From JAGWRA01 sp963711505 (lineage in GTDB: Bacteria > Acidobacteriota > Vicinamibacteria > Vicinamibacterales > CAVVIG01), in assembly GCA_963711505.1 (NCBI GenBank), contig CAVQEJ010000005.1, positions 1-64,000 on the forward strand: DNA of 64,000 nucleotides, given 5' to 3'. Below the pieces are notes generated by a model. That model saw only the letters and a program-made list of their open reading frames with translations. It was not told the DNA's origin and ran no database searches. The translations under genes were made by a program, and so were the position numbers. The number at the start of each line of letters is the position of its first letter. The first letter of the stretch is position 1. Positions 34,451-44,736 of the stretch are shown one piece after another.

Positions 34451-36847
34451 TCAGCTCCGGTCCGGTTCGGGCGCGCGGGCCGACTGCTCCATGAACGCCG
34501 CCACGGCGGCTTCGTCGACGGTGGTGAACTTCATGCCGGCGCGATAGTGGAACGGCCGGTCGCTGGACGAGGGCTCGAGCTGGGCCCAGACGATCTTCCC
34601 CTTGCAGGAGACGACGCCCGCCTCGCTCGACAGCCGCAGCCGGACGGACTGGTTCGGCTTCAGGGTCTTCGACGAGATCACCTGCGCCCCTCCCACCGAC
34701 AGATCGACCAGGACGGCGTCGCCGCCATCGACCTGCACGAGGATCGCCTGCGCGAACGCCTGCCGGCTGAAGCGGCGGGTGGATCCGGGGAACACCGCCG
34801 GGATGTCGATCTGATCCGACACGGTTTCGACGACCTTGGGCGCCGCGGCTGGTGCGACCTCGGGCGCCGGCGCCTCTGCCGGCGCCGGCGGCTTCCGGTG
34901 GCGACCCGCCTCGGCGGGGGCCGGCGGTTCGGCGGGCGGCGGCGGCGCCGTGTCGCGCCGGTGCAGCTCGTGCTCGAGCGCCCGCACGCGCTCGGCGGTC
35001 ATCTTCTCGAGATCCTCGGACTGCTTGCGGGCGGCGGCCGACGCCTCCACTTCCTGGCGCACGCCCTCGAGCTGCGAGGCGAGGATGTCGCGCTCGCGCT
35101 CGAACGCGTCGGCGCGTGCCCGCTGCTTCTCGAGCGCGGCGTGCGCGGCGGCCAGCGCCTCGAGCTCGCGATTGGCGGCCGCCAGCTGCTGCGCGAGCTC
35201 GTCGCGCTCGCGCACCGACGCGACGGCCTGCGCCTCCTGCGCGGCCGCGCGCGCCTCGACCTCCTGCCAGCGGTGTTCGAGCTCCGCGCGCTCCGTCGCC
35301 AGCGCCTCGGCCCGCTTCCGCTCGGCTTCGAGCGTGGCGCGGACCTCGGCGAGTGCGTCGAGCTCGCCGCTCGCCGCAGCCACCTTGCCCACCAGGTCGT
35401 CGCGTTCGCGCGCCGCCTGCGCGGCCCGCGCTTCGTGCTCCTTCGCGCGCGCCTCGACGTCGCGCCAGCGCTCCTCCAGCGTCCCGCGTTCACGCGCCAG
35501 GGCCTCGGCGCGCGCGCGCTCGGTCTCGAGCGCCTGCCGGGTGGCCGCCAGCGCCTCGGTCTCCGCGGCGGCCGCTTCGAGGCGGCGCGCCAGCTCGTCG
35601 CGCTCGCGCGCCATCTCGCCGGCCTGCGTCTCCCGCGCCGTCGCCCGCGCGTCGACCTCCTGCCAGCGGCGTTCGAGTTCCGCGCGCTCCGTCGCCAGGG
35701 CCTCGGCGCGCGCCCGCTCGGCGTTCAGCGCCTCCTGGACCTCGGCGAGCGCGTCCCGCTCGCCGCTGACGGCGGCCAGCCGCGCCTGCAGCTCGTCGCG
35801 TTCGCGCGTGGCCTTCGCCACGCGCGCCTCCAGGTCCTTCGCGCGCGCCGCGTCCTCGTGCCGGACGCGATCCAGCTCCTGCCGGCCGGCCTGCAGTTCG
35901 TCACGCTCGCGGCCGAGCGCGTCGGCGCGCGCGCGCTCGGCGTCGAGCGCCGCCTGGGTGCCGGCCAGCGCATCGCGCTCGCCGGTGACCGACGCGAGCT
36001 GGCGCGCCAGCTCGTCGCGGCTGCGCGCGGCCTCGCCCGCCAGCGCCTCGAGCTTCCTGGCCCGCGCGTCGACGTCGCTCCAGCGGCGCTCCAGTTCCTC
36101 GCGCTCGCGCGCCAGCGCCTCGGCACGGCCCCGCTCGATCTCGAGCGCCTTGTGCGCCTCGCCCAGCGCCTTGCGCTCGCCGCCGGCGTCCTCGAGCTGG
36201 CGCGCCAGCTCGTCGCGCCGGCTGGCCGCGTCGGCCTGTTCGTCGCGCAGGGCACCGACGGTGCGACGCTCGTCTTCGAGCGCGGCGCTCGTCCGGTCGT
36301 GCAGATCGCGCAGCGACTCGAGCGCGCGCTGTTCCTGGGCGAACGCCTCACGCACGGCCGCCAGCTCGTCCTTCAGCGCGGCCATCGCCCGCCGGTGCTG
36401 CTCGAACGCCGCATCGCGCCGGCTCACCTCGCCGCGCACGGCGGCCGCCGCGCGCCGCTCCTCGTCGACCTTCGCGCGCGTCTCCAACAGCTCGGCACGC
36501 AGCGAGGCCCCGGCCGACCGCTCGGTGGCGAGCGCCGCCTGCGCCTTCTCGGCCTCGATGCGCGCGGTGGACACCTGTCCCTGCAGCTCGAGCTGCACCT
36601 CGAGCACCGCGCGGCGGGTGGCCGACGCCGCCTCCTCGGTGGCCACGCGCGTCAGGTCGAGCACGAGCCGCTCGAGCGAGCCGGCCGCGCCGGGATCCGC
36701 CAGCGCCGCCTCCAGCGCGGCGAGCCGCTCGTCGAGCGCCGCCCGCAGCGCCTCGAGCTCGCGGCGCGCGCCGTCGACGAGATCGTTCCCGGCGGCGCCG
36801 CCGCCGGCACCCATCCGCGAGGCCGCTGGAGATGCAGAAGTGGTCAT
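34451..36847 (-). CDS. Giant coiled-coil protein with C-terminal PilZ domain
   Basis: 798 residues. Residues 30-620 are a nearly unbroken coiled coil with heptads and near-repeats of about 66-70 residues (for example ALATERAELERRWQEVDAR, recurring with ALARERGTLEERWRDVEAR). A Pro/Ala linker (about 625-670) follows, then a PilZ domain at about 687-798 with the c-di-GMP motifs RRFSR (RxxxR) and DLSVGG (DxSxxG). ATG 36847 is the start. There is no signal or membrane segment. It is divergent from a PEGA protein. A c-di-GMP-controlled cytoplasmic scaffold is inferred; PilZ binding is established for the family. Confidence 0.88.
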   Translation of the reverse strand: MTTSASPAASRMGAGGGAAGNDLVDGARRELEALRAALDERLAALEAALADPGAAGSLERLVLDLTRVATEEAASATRRAVLEVQLELQGQVSTARIEAEKAQAALATERSAGASLRAELLETRAKVDEERRAAAAVRGEVSRRDAAFEQHRRAMAALKDELAAVREAFAQEQRALESLRDLHDRTSAALEDERRTVGALRDEQADAASRRDELARQLEDAGGERKALGEAHKALEIERGRAEALAREREELERRWSDVDARARKLEALAGEAARSRDELARQLASVTGERDALAGTQAALDAERARADALGRERDELQAGRQELDRVRHEDAARAKDLEARVAKATRERDELQARLAAVSGERDALAEVQEALNAERARAEALATERAELERRWQEVDARATARETQAGEMARERDELARRLEAAAAETEALAATRQALETERARAEALARERGTLEERWRDVEARAKEHEARAAQAARERDDLVGKVAAASGELDALAEVRATLEAERKRAEALATERAELEHRWQEVEARAAAQEAQAVASVRERDELAQQLAAANRELEALAAAHAALEKQRARADAFERERDILASQLEGVRQEVEASAAARKQSEDLEKMTAERVRALEHELHRRDTAPPPPAEPPAPAEAGRHRKPPAPAEAPAPEVAPAAAPKVVETVSDQIDIPAVFPGSTRRFSRQAFAQAILVQVDGGDAVLVDLSVGGAQVISSKTLKPNQSVRLRLSSEAGVVSCKGKIVWAQLEPSSSDRPFHYRAGMKFTTVDEAAVAAFMEQSARAPEPDRS

Positions 36848-37014
36848 GGCGATCCGTACCCGTCCAATACGCAGGTGAGTGACCCCGTGCAATCCCGACG
36901 CCAGTCGAGGCGCGGAATATGCTCCCGAACACGAGGGATTCGCGGGCACCCGCCAGTTCCCGCCGGAACGGGGCGGCGGGTCGCCCAGGTCTGTAACTGC
37001 GATTTCAGTCCTGT

Positions 37015-38323
37015 ATGCCGCACACCGATTCGAACGGCCTCGAGCCGGCGCACCACGACGGCCTGCTCGCTGCCGCCAGGGCGGCCGCGGCCTGGGCACG
37101 TACGCGCCGGTCGGCCTGGGACGAAGAGGCGCTGGCTCCACGGCCCGCTGCCGCACCGGTGCCGCCGCCGCTCCCGGTGCCGACACCGGTCCCGGCCGGC
37201 CCGGCTGCCTCGACCAGCAACGTCGAACCGGACGCGGCTCCGCCCGCAGCCGCACCCGTTCGCATTCCGGCATTCCTGTCGGCCGGTGGCACGCTGTTCG
37301 GCGAAGCGGACGCCGAATCCGACATGGAAGAAGGGCCGTCGACGGGGGTCGCGATCGCCGGCCGCCTCGGCGCCGCGCTGCCGATGCTCGGCCGTCTCGT
37401 GCTCGGCCTCGCCATTCTCGGCGGCATCGTCACGGCCGGCATGCAGGGGTACGAGTACCTGGCAGCGCCGGGCCGCGCTGCTGAAGACCGGCGTCGCCGT
37501 GCTCGCGTCGGAGCCGCCCGGGTCGGACGTCACGGTCGACGGCCAGGCCCTCGGCACGACGCCGCTGACGGCGAGGCTCGCGGCAGGGACGCACACCGTG
37601 GCATTCCGTTTCCATGACGTCACCCGCTCGATGCAGCTGACCGTGCCCGGCGGCGGGCGCGTCGAAGGGCGGCTCGACTGGTCGCGCAAGCCGACCGGGG
37701 GGCTGCACGTCACCTCGACACCGACCGGCGCGCACGTGCTGGTCGACGGCGAGGATCGCGGCACGACGCCGCTGTCGATCGGCGACCTCGTCACCGGCAG
37801 CCACACGATCGTGGTCCGGAGCACGGAAGGAGCCGTCCAGCGCTCGGTCACGATCGAACAGGGAAAGATCGCGGAAGTCGACGAGAGCATCTTCGCCGGA
37901 TGGGTGAAGGTCTTCTCGCCGTTCGAGGTGACGGTGGCCGAGAACGGCCACGTGCTCACGCTCGACGATCGGAGCGAGCTGATGCTGTCGGCAGGCCGGC
38001 ACGAGCTCGAGTTCACGAACCGGCGGCTCGGCTACGACGAGATCCAGCCGGTCGACGTCCAGCCGGGCGGACAGGCCACGCTGTCGCTGGTGCCGCAGCC
38101 GTCGAAGATCACGGTGAACGCGAGCGTGCCGTCCGAGGTGTGGATCGACGGATCGCTCGCCGGGCAGACGCCGCTCGTCGATCACCCGATCACGCTCGGC
38201 ACGCGCGAGGTGATCGTGAAGAGCGGCACGGGCGATCAGCGCCGCTTCATGCTGACGGTGACGGTACAGCCCCTCAGCCTGACGGTCGACTTCTCGAAAC
38301 CGGCCTCGCCCGGCGGTCCCTGA
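37015..38323 (+). CDS. PEGA-repeat membrane protein (frameshifted)
   Basis: About 435 residues over two frames. The N-terminal cytoplasmic part is Pro/Ala-rich, with one membrane helix (about 123-143: MLGRLVLGLAILGGIVTAG). After MQGYEYL a single extra base near 37455-37475 shifts the frame. The rest reads AALLKTGVAVLASEPPGSDV and holds four PEGA-type repeats (TVDGQALGTTPLTARLAAG, VLVDGEDRGTTPLSIGD, and near the end VWIDGSLAGQTPLVDH). PEGA domains are surface or periplasmic beta modules. It is divergent from the PilZ coiled-coil gene, 167 bases away, which suggests a shared envelope function. Confidence 0.78.
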
Positions 38324-38339
38324 GACGTCAGCCTGCCAC

Positions 38340-38362
38340 AATCAACCACGAAGACACGAAGG
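38340..38362 (+). repeat. ACCACGAAGACACGAAGG-type repeat piece
   Basis: A sequence with this spacing is, in my memory, a frequent dispersed repeat arm in Acidobacteria and related genomes. Here only one arm is visible; no complementary arm was found nearby. Confidence 0.3.
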
Positions 38363-38504
38363 CCCTGATGCCCGTCCAGCGGGCAACGGGTCTTGCGCAG
38401 GCGCTCGGGACTCTGGCGCTGGACGAGGACGTCGGATGAGGGGCAGTTGACGGGCGATCTCCAGGACATCAGCCACATCGTCGGGGCAGGGCTCGCCGAC
38501 GACA

Positions 38505-40063
38505 TCGGGCGACGTCGAGTCGCAGCTGAACGGGCTCGGCGCGTCGCTCGCCGACGCACACGACCGCGGCGCGTCGACCGCCGATCTGCGGGCGCAGCTG
38601 GACGCGGTGCGGGACTTCGATTGCCAGTACCTGCAGCTCCGGATGTTCGACGCCACCGGAGCCCTCATCACCGAGACGAGCGCCGCCGACGAGGTGGCGG
38701 CCACGAACCGGATCGCCATCGCCTTCAGCCTCGAGGGGAAGCCGTTCGTCTCGGACGCCTTCTTCTCGAAGACCTTCAACCGGCAGATCCTCGACATCGG
38801 CCTTCCGGTTCTGGACAAGGCCCATCGCGTGCGGCTGATCCTGGCCGCGCGGTTCGATCTCACGCCCGAGTTCTCGGCGCTGGTCGCGGAACAGCCGGTT
38901 CGGCGCGAGCGGCTACGCGGTGCTGGTCGACGGCGACGGCCAGATCATCGCGCACCCGGATCCGTCGCGGCTCGACGACGACGTCTCGTCGTATCCGGCC
39001 GTGCAGCGGGCCCGACAGTCGCGGGGAGCCGGCGAGGTCGTCGCGCGGAACGCGGCGGGCATCGAGCGCCTGTTCGTCTACCAGGCGATGCCCAACCCGG
39101 CGACCCTGGCGAAGCAGCCGTGGGTGCTGCTGACGGAAATCGATCGCAGCCAGGAGATGGCCGGGCTGCGGAGGCTGCAGCGCGAGCTGCTCGTCGGCAT
39201 CGCGCTGGTGGTGCTGGGCTGCCTGTTCGTCGCCTGGGAGATCTCGCGCTCGGTATCCGGTCCGCTGGTGCAGCTGACGTCGTTCGCCCGCCGCGTCGGG
39301 TCGGGGGACCTGACGGGCCGGACCGGAGTCGCGGGCCGGGACGTGGCGGGCCAGCTCGCCGCGGCCTTCGACGAGATGGTCGCCGGTCTCCGCGAGCGCG
39401 ACCACGTCAAAGACGTCTTCGGCCAGTACATCGCGACGCAGGTCTCCGACAAGATCCTCTCCGGCCAGGTGGATCTCGGCGGCGAATCGCGGCGCGTGAC
39501 GATGCTCTTCTCCGACATCCGCAACTTCACGACGATGGCCGAGCAGTTGTCGCCGCAGCAGGTCGTGGCCTTCCTCAACGACTACTTCTCGGAGATGGTC
39601 GACGCCGTGTTCGAGCAGGACGGCGTCCTCGACAAGTTCATCGGCGATGGGCTGCTGGCGGTCTTCGGATTGGTCGACGAGGCTCCCGACCACCCGCGGC
39701 GCGCGGTCCTGACCGCGCTGCGCATGCGGGCGCTGCTCGGCAAGATCAACGGCGAGCGGGCCGTGTCCGGTCAGCCGCCCATCGCCATCGGCATCGGCGT
39801 GCACACCGACGAGGTCATCGTCGGCAACATCGGGTCGCACAAACGGCTGCGAGTACACTGTCGTTGGCGACGGTGTGAACACGACGTCACGGCTGCAGGC
39901 CCTGAACAAGGAGTTCGGCACGACAATCCTGATCAGCGAGACGACGTGCCTGGCGGTGAAGGACGAGTTCGAGTGCCGGGAGATGCCCGACACCCACCTG
40001 CGCGGCAAGAAGAAGGACCTGCGGTTCTACGAGGTCGTCAGCATGAAGACGCCTGTGGCGTAG
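38505..40063 (+). CDS. Class III adenylate/guanylate cyclase with sensor domain (two frameshifts, 5' end unclear)
   Basis: About 515 residues over three frames. The N-terminal extracytoplasmic dCache-like sensor starts around ESQLNGLGASLADAH. One extra base near 38900 is needed to join it to FGASGYAVLVDGDGQIIAHP. A membrane helix (LLVGIALVVLGCLFVAW) and HAMP (VSGPLVQLTSFARRVGSGDL) follow, then a class III catalytic domain with the metal residues in FSDIRNFTTMAE and FIGDGLLAVFG. A second extra base near 39850 interrupts it just before EYTVVGDGVNTTSRL, and the end is at 40063. The N-terminal signal anchor is not seen, so the 5' end may be broken or missing. Confidence 0.72.
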
Positions 40064-40181
40064 AACGAACCGAGGCGCTCGGGACTCGGCGCTCGCAGGA
40101 CCAGGCACGTCGCGCCTCGCACGGTGTACGTCACACGTCCGCATGGTCTATATCGTACGTCGTACGTGACAGACCACCCTC

Positions 40182-41098
40182 CTACCGTCCCCCGTCGGGC
40201 GAGGCCGGCTTGTACGGGGTCGGCGGCGGAGGCGGCAGCCGCGGCGAGCCGGCCTTCACCCAGGCGTCGTAGCGCCGTCGCAGCGTCTTGACCGGATTCG
40301 CGCTCTCCCCCGCCTTGATCCCCGTCTCCGGATCGCCATCGTCGGTGACGCTGAGATAGGCGTAGTACTTGCCGTCGTTGTGCGTCACGCCCGTCTGGTC
40401 GCCCTTCTCGGCAACCAGGATGTAGGCCACGTGCGCCGTCATGTTGTCGCACGGCACGAAGTCGAGCGGGTTGCTGCCGCAGTTGCAGCGCTTGTCGTCA
40501 CCGTTCGCATCGGCCGCTTCCATCGCCGCCATCACGCGATCGGCCATCGAGCCCTCGGTCCGGGTGAACGCCAGTGCCGCCTCGTAGACCACGTCGGTCC
40601 CGAGCAGCGTGTTCCCCTGCACCTGGTAGTAGATATCCGGCCCGACGGCGCCGCCGAAGTAGAGTGACTCCCGGGAATTGCCCGAGCCGTTGAAGCCGGC
40701 GGCGTTGTTGCGGCTGGTGATCGTCTTACCGTTGGGGATCTCCAGGATGCCGAACTGCCGCCGCTCGACCTGGGATCCTTCTGCAGCATCGTGATGATGT
40801 CGGCGGGCGGCGTCCCCTTGCGCAGCTCGTTGTAGACGAGCATCTGGTTGCGCCTGGTGTTGTCGACGCCGGCCTGGCAGGCCGCCACGCCGATGCCGGG
40901 CACGACGACCGCCTGGACGTCCATCAGGTCGCGCGACGGGTTCGGCTGCCGCTTCGGGAAGCCTTCCTGCCGCACGCAGGTCGCCGACGCGATGATGACC
41001 TCGCCCGTGCGGGCGTTCAACGCAATGACCGACCAGGTCGCCCACGCGGGCGATGATCCCACCAGCACGAGCGCCAACGCCATCAGCATCCGCCTCAT
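40182..41098 (-). CDS. DUF1028 protein (frameshifted)
   Basis: About 305 residues over two frames. Signal peptide MLMALALVLVGSSPAWA, then TWSVIALNARTGEVIIASAT, VPGIGVAACQAGVDNT and LRKGTPPADIITMLQKDP. These match DUF1028, an Ntn-hydrolase-like family with a conserved Thr/Trp start after processing. One extra C near 40772 shifts the frame. The continuation RRQFGILEIPNGKTITS and the cysteine-rich CNCGSNPLDFVPCDN part follow. The end is Pro-rich. The enzymatic role is unknown. Start ATG 41098 is 75 bases from the uridine kinase end. Confidence 0.78.
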
Positions 41099-41173
41099 CG
41101 CTGCCCTCCTCCCGGCCAGACGGCCGTCCGCCGGCACTATGGGAGCCGGAACGGCTGAGGTCAAACACCGCCG

Positions 41174-41794
41174 TTACTTCGCGTCGATGAACGTGTGCAG
41201 CCGATCGACGAGCAGGCCGACGGCCGCGTCGATGTCCCCCTCGCCGGGCACGACGAGGTCGGCCCACTGCTTCGACGGCTCGACGTGGGCCAGGTGCATC
41301 GGGCGGACGGTGTGCAGATACTGCTCGCGCACCGACTCGAGGCGCCGTCCCCGCTCGCTGATGTCGCGGGCCAGCCGCCGCAGGATACGGACGTCCGCGT
41401 CGGTCTCGACATAGACCTTCACGTCGAACAACGCGCGGAGGCGCGCGTCGGCCAGCGTCAGGATGCCCTCGACAATGACGACGTCGGTGGGATCGATCCG
41501 GCGGGTCTGCGGCCACCGCGTGTGGGTGGTGAAGTCGTAGACGGGGGCCTCGACACTGCGGCCGGCGCGCAGGCCGGTCAGGTGCTCGACCAGCAGCGCC
41601 GTGTCGTAGGCATCCGGGTGATCGAAGTTGCGCTGGCCGCGCGCGTCGAGCGGCAGGCGCGACAGGTCGCGGTAGTAGGCGTCGTGCTCGACGAGCGCAA
41701 TCCGGCGGGCGGGCACGGCCGTCACCGTCCGGCGGGCGATGGTGCTCTTGCCGGATCCACTGCCGCCGCCGATGCCGATGACGATGGTCGCCAC
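41174..41794 (-). CDS. udk: Uridine kinase
   Basis: 206 residues from GTG 41794, which gives the normal length; ATG 41827 would add 11 residues. It phosphorylates uridine or cytidine. The Walker A motif is IGGGSGSGKSTIARR, followed by VEHDAYYRDLSRLPLDARG, NFDHPDAYD, VYDFTTHTRWPQTRRIDPTD and VVIVEGILTLADARLRALFD, all classic for Udk. The C-terminus keeps RDISERGRRLESVREQYLHTV. It is cytosolic, in pyrimidine salvage. A longer upstream frame is low-complexity and not used. It is divergent from the CPBP gene. Confidence 0.93.
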   Translation of the reverse strand: MATIVIGIGGGSGSGKSTIARRTVTAVPARRIALVEHDAYYRDLSRLPLDARGQRNFDHPDAYDTALLVEHLTGLRAGRSVEAPVYDFTTHTRWPQTRRIDPTDVVIVEGILTLADARLRALFDVKVYVETDADVRILRRLARDISERGRRLESVREQYLHTVRPMHLAHVEPSKQWADLVVPGEGDIDAAVGLLVDRLHTFIDAK

Positions 41795-41980
41795 TGAAGC
41801 CCCGCCCGCCCGTCCCCTTCGCGTCATCACGGTCGCCCGGCCGGGACCGCCTGGACCGTATTTGGTCATATTATTGATCGGCCCGATCGCCCGCTCCGGC
41901 GCGCCCCGCGCCACGGGGCGACCGGCGCCCTTCGCCGCGCCGGCCGCGGCCGGCCGCGCGCAGAAACGACGAGGAGTTCG

Positions 41981-42678
41981 ATGCCCGACGAACCCGGATC
42001 CGCCGTGGCCGCCACATCGTCGCACGCCGACGGCGCGGTCGCGCGCGTGGCCGTCCTCCTGGGACTCGTGATCGTGTTCGGCTGGACCTCCCTGCTGACC
42101 GGCCGCAGCCACTCCATCGCCGACGTGCACCAGGACCTGGTGACCATCGCGGCCGAGTGGGCCATCGTGATCGTGCTGGCGCTCATCGCCTTCGGCCTCC
42201 AGCGCCGGACGCTCGCGGACTTCCGCGTCCGGATGTTCGGCCGGCGCGACTTCCTGCTGATGCTGGCGGCGCTCGGCGCGACCTACGTGCTGGTCGGCGT
42301 CGCCGGCCGGTTCGTCACGATGCCGACCTCCTCGCTCGAATCGAGCAGCTCGGCCGGGTCTCCTTCGTCTTCCGCCTCGGCCTCGTCCTCACCGCGGCCG
42401 TCTGCGAAGAGTTCATGTATCGCGCCTTCGCCATCGAGGAGATCAACGGCCTCACCGGTTCGTGGTGGCTGGCCGGCTTCCTCTCCTGGGCGGCGTTCAC
42501 GCTCGGCCACATCGATCGCTACGGCTGGACGCCGGCGCTGCTGATTCCGGCCATCGCGGGCGGCATGCTCACGCTGCTGTACCTCTGGCGGCGGAACCTG
42601 CCGCTCTGCATGGTGATGCACTTCCTGCTGGACGGCTTCTCGATCCTCCTGGTGCCGTTCTTCCTCCACGCGCGGTAG
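41981..42678 (+). CDS. CPBP-family intramembrane protease (frameshifted)
   Basis: About 232 residues. From ATG 41981 (GAGGAG upstream), about three membrane helices are read. A missing base near 42325-42345 shifts the frame. The rest reads LLARIEQLGRVSFVFRLG and then holds the catalytic motifs of CPBP (CAAX-like) proteases: EEFMYR (EExxxR), FTLGHIDRY (His) and MHFLLDG (His). These glutamic-type membrane proteases cut within membranes. The partner is unknown. Both halves are family-like, so the break is likely an assembly error. Confidence 0.83.
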
Positions 42679-42805
42679 CCGACAGGGGGCGGGCGACTCG
42701 CAGGCATCCGCCCCGGCCCCGCGCTTGGAACCGGCAGCGCACCTGTGGCACGCTGGGGCGGGCACGGCGGCCCGGCACGGCCGGCTGCCTCCGCAGGCCA
42801 ATCCC

Positions 42806-43402
42806 ATGGCAGACATCCCAGCCGACCGTTCGGACGTGAGCGATCCGGTCGACATTGCGCCACTGCATCCGTCAGCCCGCAGCGCGGCCATGGCCGACCT
42901 GATCGTGCTGCTGCAGGATGCCGTCGACGGCGGAGCCTCGGTGGGCTTCCTGGGTCCGCTCGCGGCCGTCAGCGCCGAACGCTACTGGCACGAACGCCTC
43001 GACGAGGCGGCGGCCGGCACGCGCGTGATCCTGGCCGCCCGGTCGCAGGGCCGCATCGTGGGATCCGTTCAACTCGCGTTCGCGTCACAGGAGAACGGGC
43101 GGCACCGGGCCGAGCTGCAGCGCCTGATCGTGCTGCGGGCGGCGCAGCGGCGCGGGATCGGCCGCGCGCTCGTCCGGCGGGCCGAAACGGCCGCGCGCGA
43201 GCTCGGCCGGACGCTGCTGCTGCTGAACACCCGGGCCGGCGATCCGCCGGAAGCGCTGTACCGGCGTCTCGGCTACACGGTGGTGGGCACCGTGCCGGCG
43301 TTCGCGCGCAATCCGGATGGCTCGATGAACACGACCACGATCATGTACCGTCATCTCGACGGCGACCGGGCACCCGCGACCCCGACTGGAGGACCACGAT
43401 GA
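42806..43402 (+). CDS. GNAT-family acetyltransferase
   Basis: 198 residues from ATG 42806. Motifs of the GNAT fold are visible: GRIVGSVQLAF (strand 4), LQRLIVLRAAQRRGIGRALV (acetyl-CoA P-loop RRGIGRA) and LNTRAGDPPEALYRRLGYTV (strand 5 and helix). The N-terminus has an extra 45 residues. It acts on an unknown amine substrate in the cytosol. The stop overlaps the DUF2911 start as ATGA, so they are translationally coupled. Similar single-domain acetyltransferases are often annotated as acetylating small molecules or protein N-termini. Confidence 0.88.
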   Translation: MADIPADRSDVSDPVDIAPLHPSARSAAMADLIVLLQDAVDGGASVGFLGPLAAVSAERYWHERLDEAAAGTRVILAARSQGRIVGSVQLAFASQENGRHRAELQRLIVLRAAQRRGIGRALVRRAETAARELGRTLLLLNTRAGDPPEALYRRLGYTVVGTVPAFARNPDGSMNTTTIMYRHLDGDRAPATPTGGPR

Positions 43403-44028
43403 CACGCCGACTGATTGCCACCGCCGCGATGACCCTCGCGATCGGAGCCCTCGTCCTCGCCCAGGGCCGCCGCCCGGCGAGTCCGCCTGGAACCGCCTCG
43501 ACGCAGGTCGGGGGCCACTACACGACGCCGCCGGGCTCGGACGAGCCGGTCTACCAGGGCGGCAAGTGGATCGACATCGACTACAGCCGGCCGATCAAGC
43601 GCGGCCGCGACCTCTGGGGCAGCGGCGCCAGCTACGGCAGGACGCTGCGGCTCGGCGCGCCGGTCTGGCGCGCCGGCGCGAACGTCACGACGCAGCTGCA
43701 CACCGAAGCGCCGCTCGTCATCAACGGCAAGCGGCTCGAGCCGGGCGTCTACGATCTGTTCATCGATCTGAAGCCGGATCACTGGACGCTGGTCGTCTCG
43801 ACCTGGCCGGTGCAGACGCGCTACGACCCGAAGAACACGCAGGCACTCTGGGGAGCATTCGGCTATACGGCCGACCACGACGTCGTGCGCGCGCCGATGA
43901 CGCTCGGCACGCTGCCGATGTCGATCGACGAGCTGACCTGGGCCTTCACCGACATGACCGCGTCGGGCGGGAAGATGACGATCATGTGGGACCACGTCGT
44001 CGCGTCGGTGCCGTTCACCATGGGCTGA
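43399..44028 (+). CDS. DUF2911-family secreted protein
   Basis: 209 residues with a signal peptide (IATAAMTLAIGALVLAQG). The mature part shows the DUF2911 pattern: IDIDYSRPIKRGRDLWG, LRLGAPVWRAGANVTTQL, VINGKRLEPGVYDLFIDLK, DHWTLVVSTW and a C-terminal MTIMWDHVVASVPF. The family is common in Bacteroidetes and Acidobacteria and has an unknown role; the beta-sandwich is probably periplasmic. ATG 43399 overlaps the GNAT stop by 4 bases. Confidence 0.92.
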   Translation: MTRRLIATAAMTLAIGALVLAQGRRPASPPGTASTQVGGHYTTPPGSDEPVYQGGKWIDIDYSRPIKRGRDLWGSGASYGRTLRLGAPVWRAGANVTTQLHTEAPLVINGKRLEPGVYDLFIDLKPDHWTLVVSTWPVQTRYDPKNTQALWGAFGYTADHDVVRAPMTLGTLPMSIDELTWAFTDMTASGGKMTIMWDHVVASVPFTMG

Positions 44029-44290
44029 GGCCCGGCCCCGGTCCGCGCGGCGGAGACAAGGCGGCGGGCGGCCCGGTCCGCCCGCCGCACCTCCTACCCT
44101 CCGGCAGGCCGGCGCCGGACCTCTCCGTGGAAAAAGTCACAGCCTGCCGCGCAATCCCGCCGGAGGGTCCGCGCCGCGAGAGCCATATGGCCGCGTTCCC
44201 GGCCGCTCCGCCCCCTGCCATGGTTCGCCGCTCCTTCACCCACTCCTGTCCCGGATCTTGCAGAGCAGACAGCGGACACGGAGGTGAGGC

Positions 44291-44701
44291 GTGGGCAATT
44301 TCGAGTTCCGGAGCCTGCTCGGTCAGTTCCTCAACGACTACTGGGGAGCCTTCCACGAGGCCGTCGAATCGCAGAGCGTCAGCCCGCAACGGCTGGCCGG
44401 CTCGCTGTTCCAGGACATCCAGAAGGCTCACGATGCATTCGCCAGCCGCTACCGGGGAGAAGCCACGACCTCACTCGACGCGCTCGGATGGCTCTGGGAT
44501 GCCGTCGACATGCGAAGGACCTACCGTCCCGACACGCCGCTCAAGAAGGAAGAGATCGGCAAGGCGCGGCGGCAGTTCCTGAAGATCTACCACGACCTGC
44601 TGAGACAGGGAGACGCGTATCCCGACACGGTCGACGAGATCGTCGGCCACGCACCGCACCTGACGCCGGCCGCGCCCTGGCACGTCGACGCGGCGCAGTG
44701 A
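44291..44701 (+). CDS. Hypothetical helical protein
   Basis: 136 residues from GTG 44291, which has a strong GGAGGTGA ribosome site. It is soluble and helical (FRSLLGQFLNDYWGAFHEAV, IGKARRQFLKIYHDLLRQG), with no signal peptide. It precedes the CBS-domain gene by 35 bases. No family was recognised. The sequence looks well coded but its function is unknown. Confidence 0.65.
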   Translation: MGNFEFRSLLGQFLNDYWGAFHEAVESQSVSPQRLAGSLFQDIQKAHDAFASRYRGEATTSLDALGWLWDAVDMRRTYRPDTPLKKEEIGKARRQFLKIYHDLLRQGDAYPDTVDEIVGHAPHLTPAAPWHVDAAQ

Positions 44702-44736
44702 CGCATGCAGAGTCTGGAACGACAAGGAGATAGCCC

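Noticed and set aside
34283..38323. Very long plus-strand open frame of 1346 codons
   Set aside because: Antisense to the coiled-coil PilZ gene; it is Arg/Leu-rich shadow coding. Only its end (after about 37470) is real, as part of the PEGA gene.
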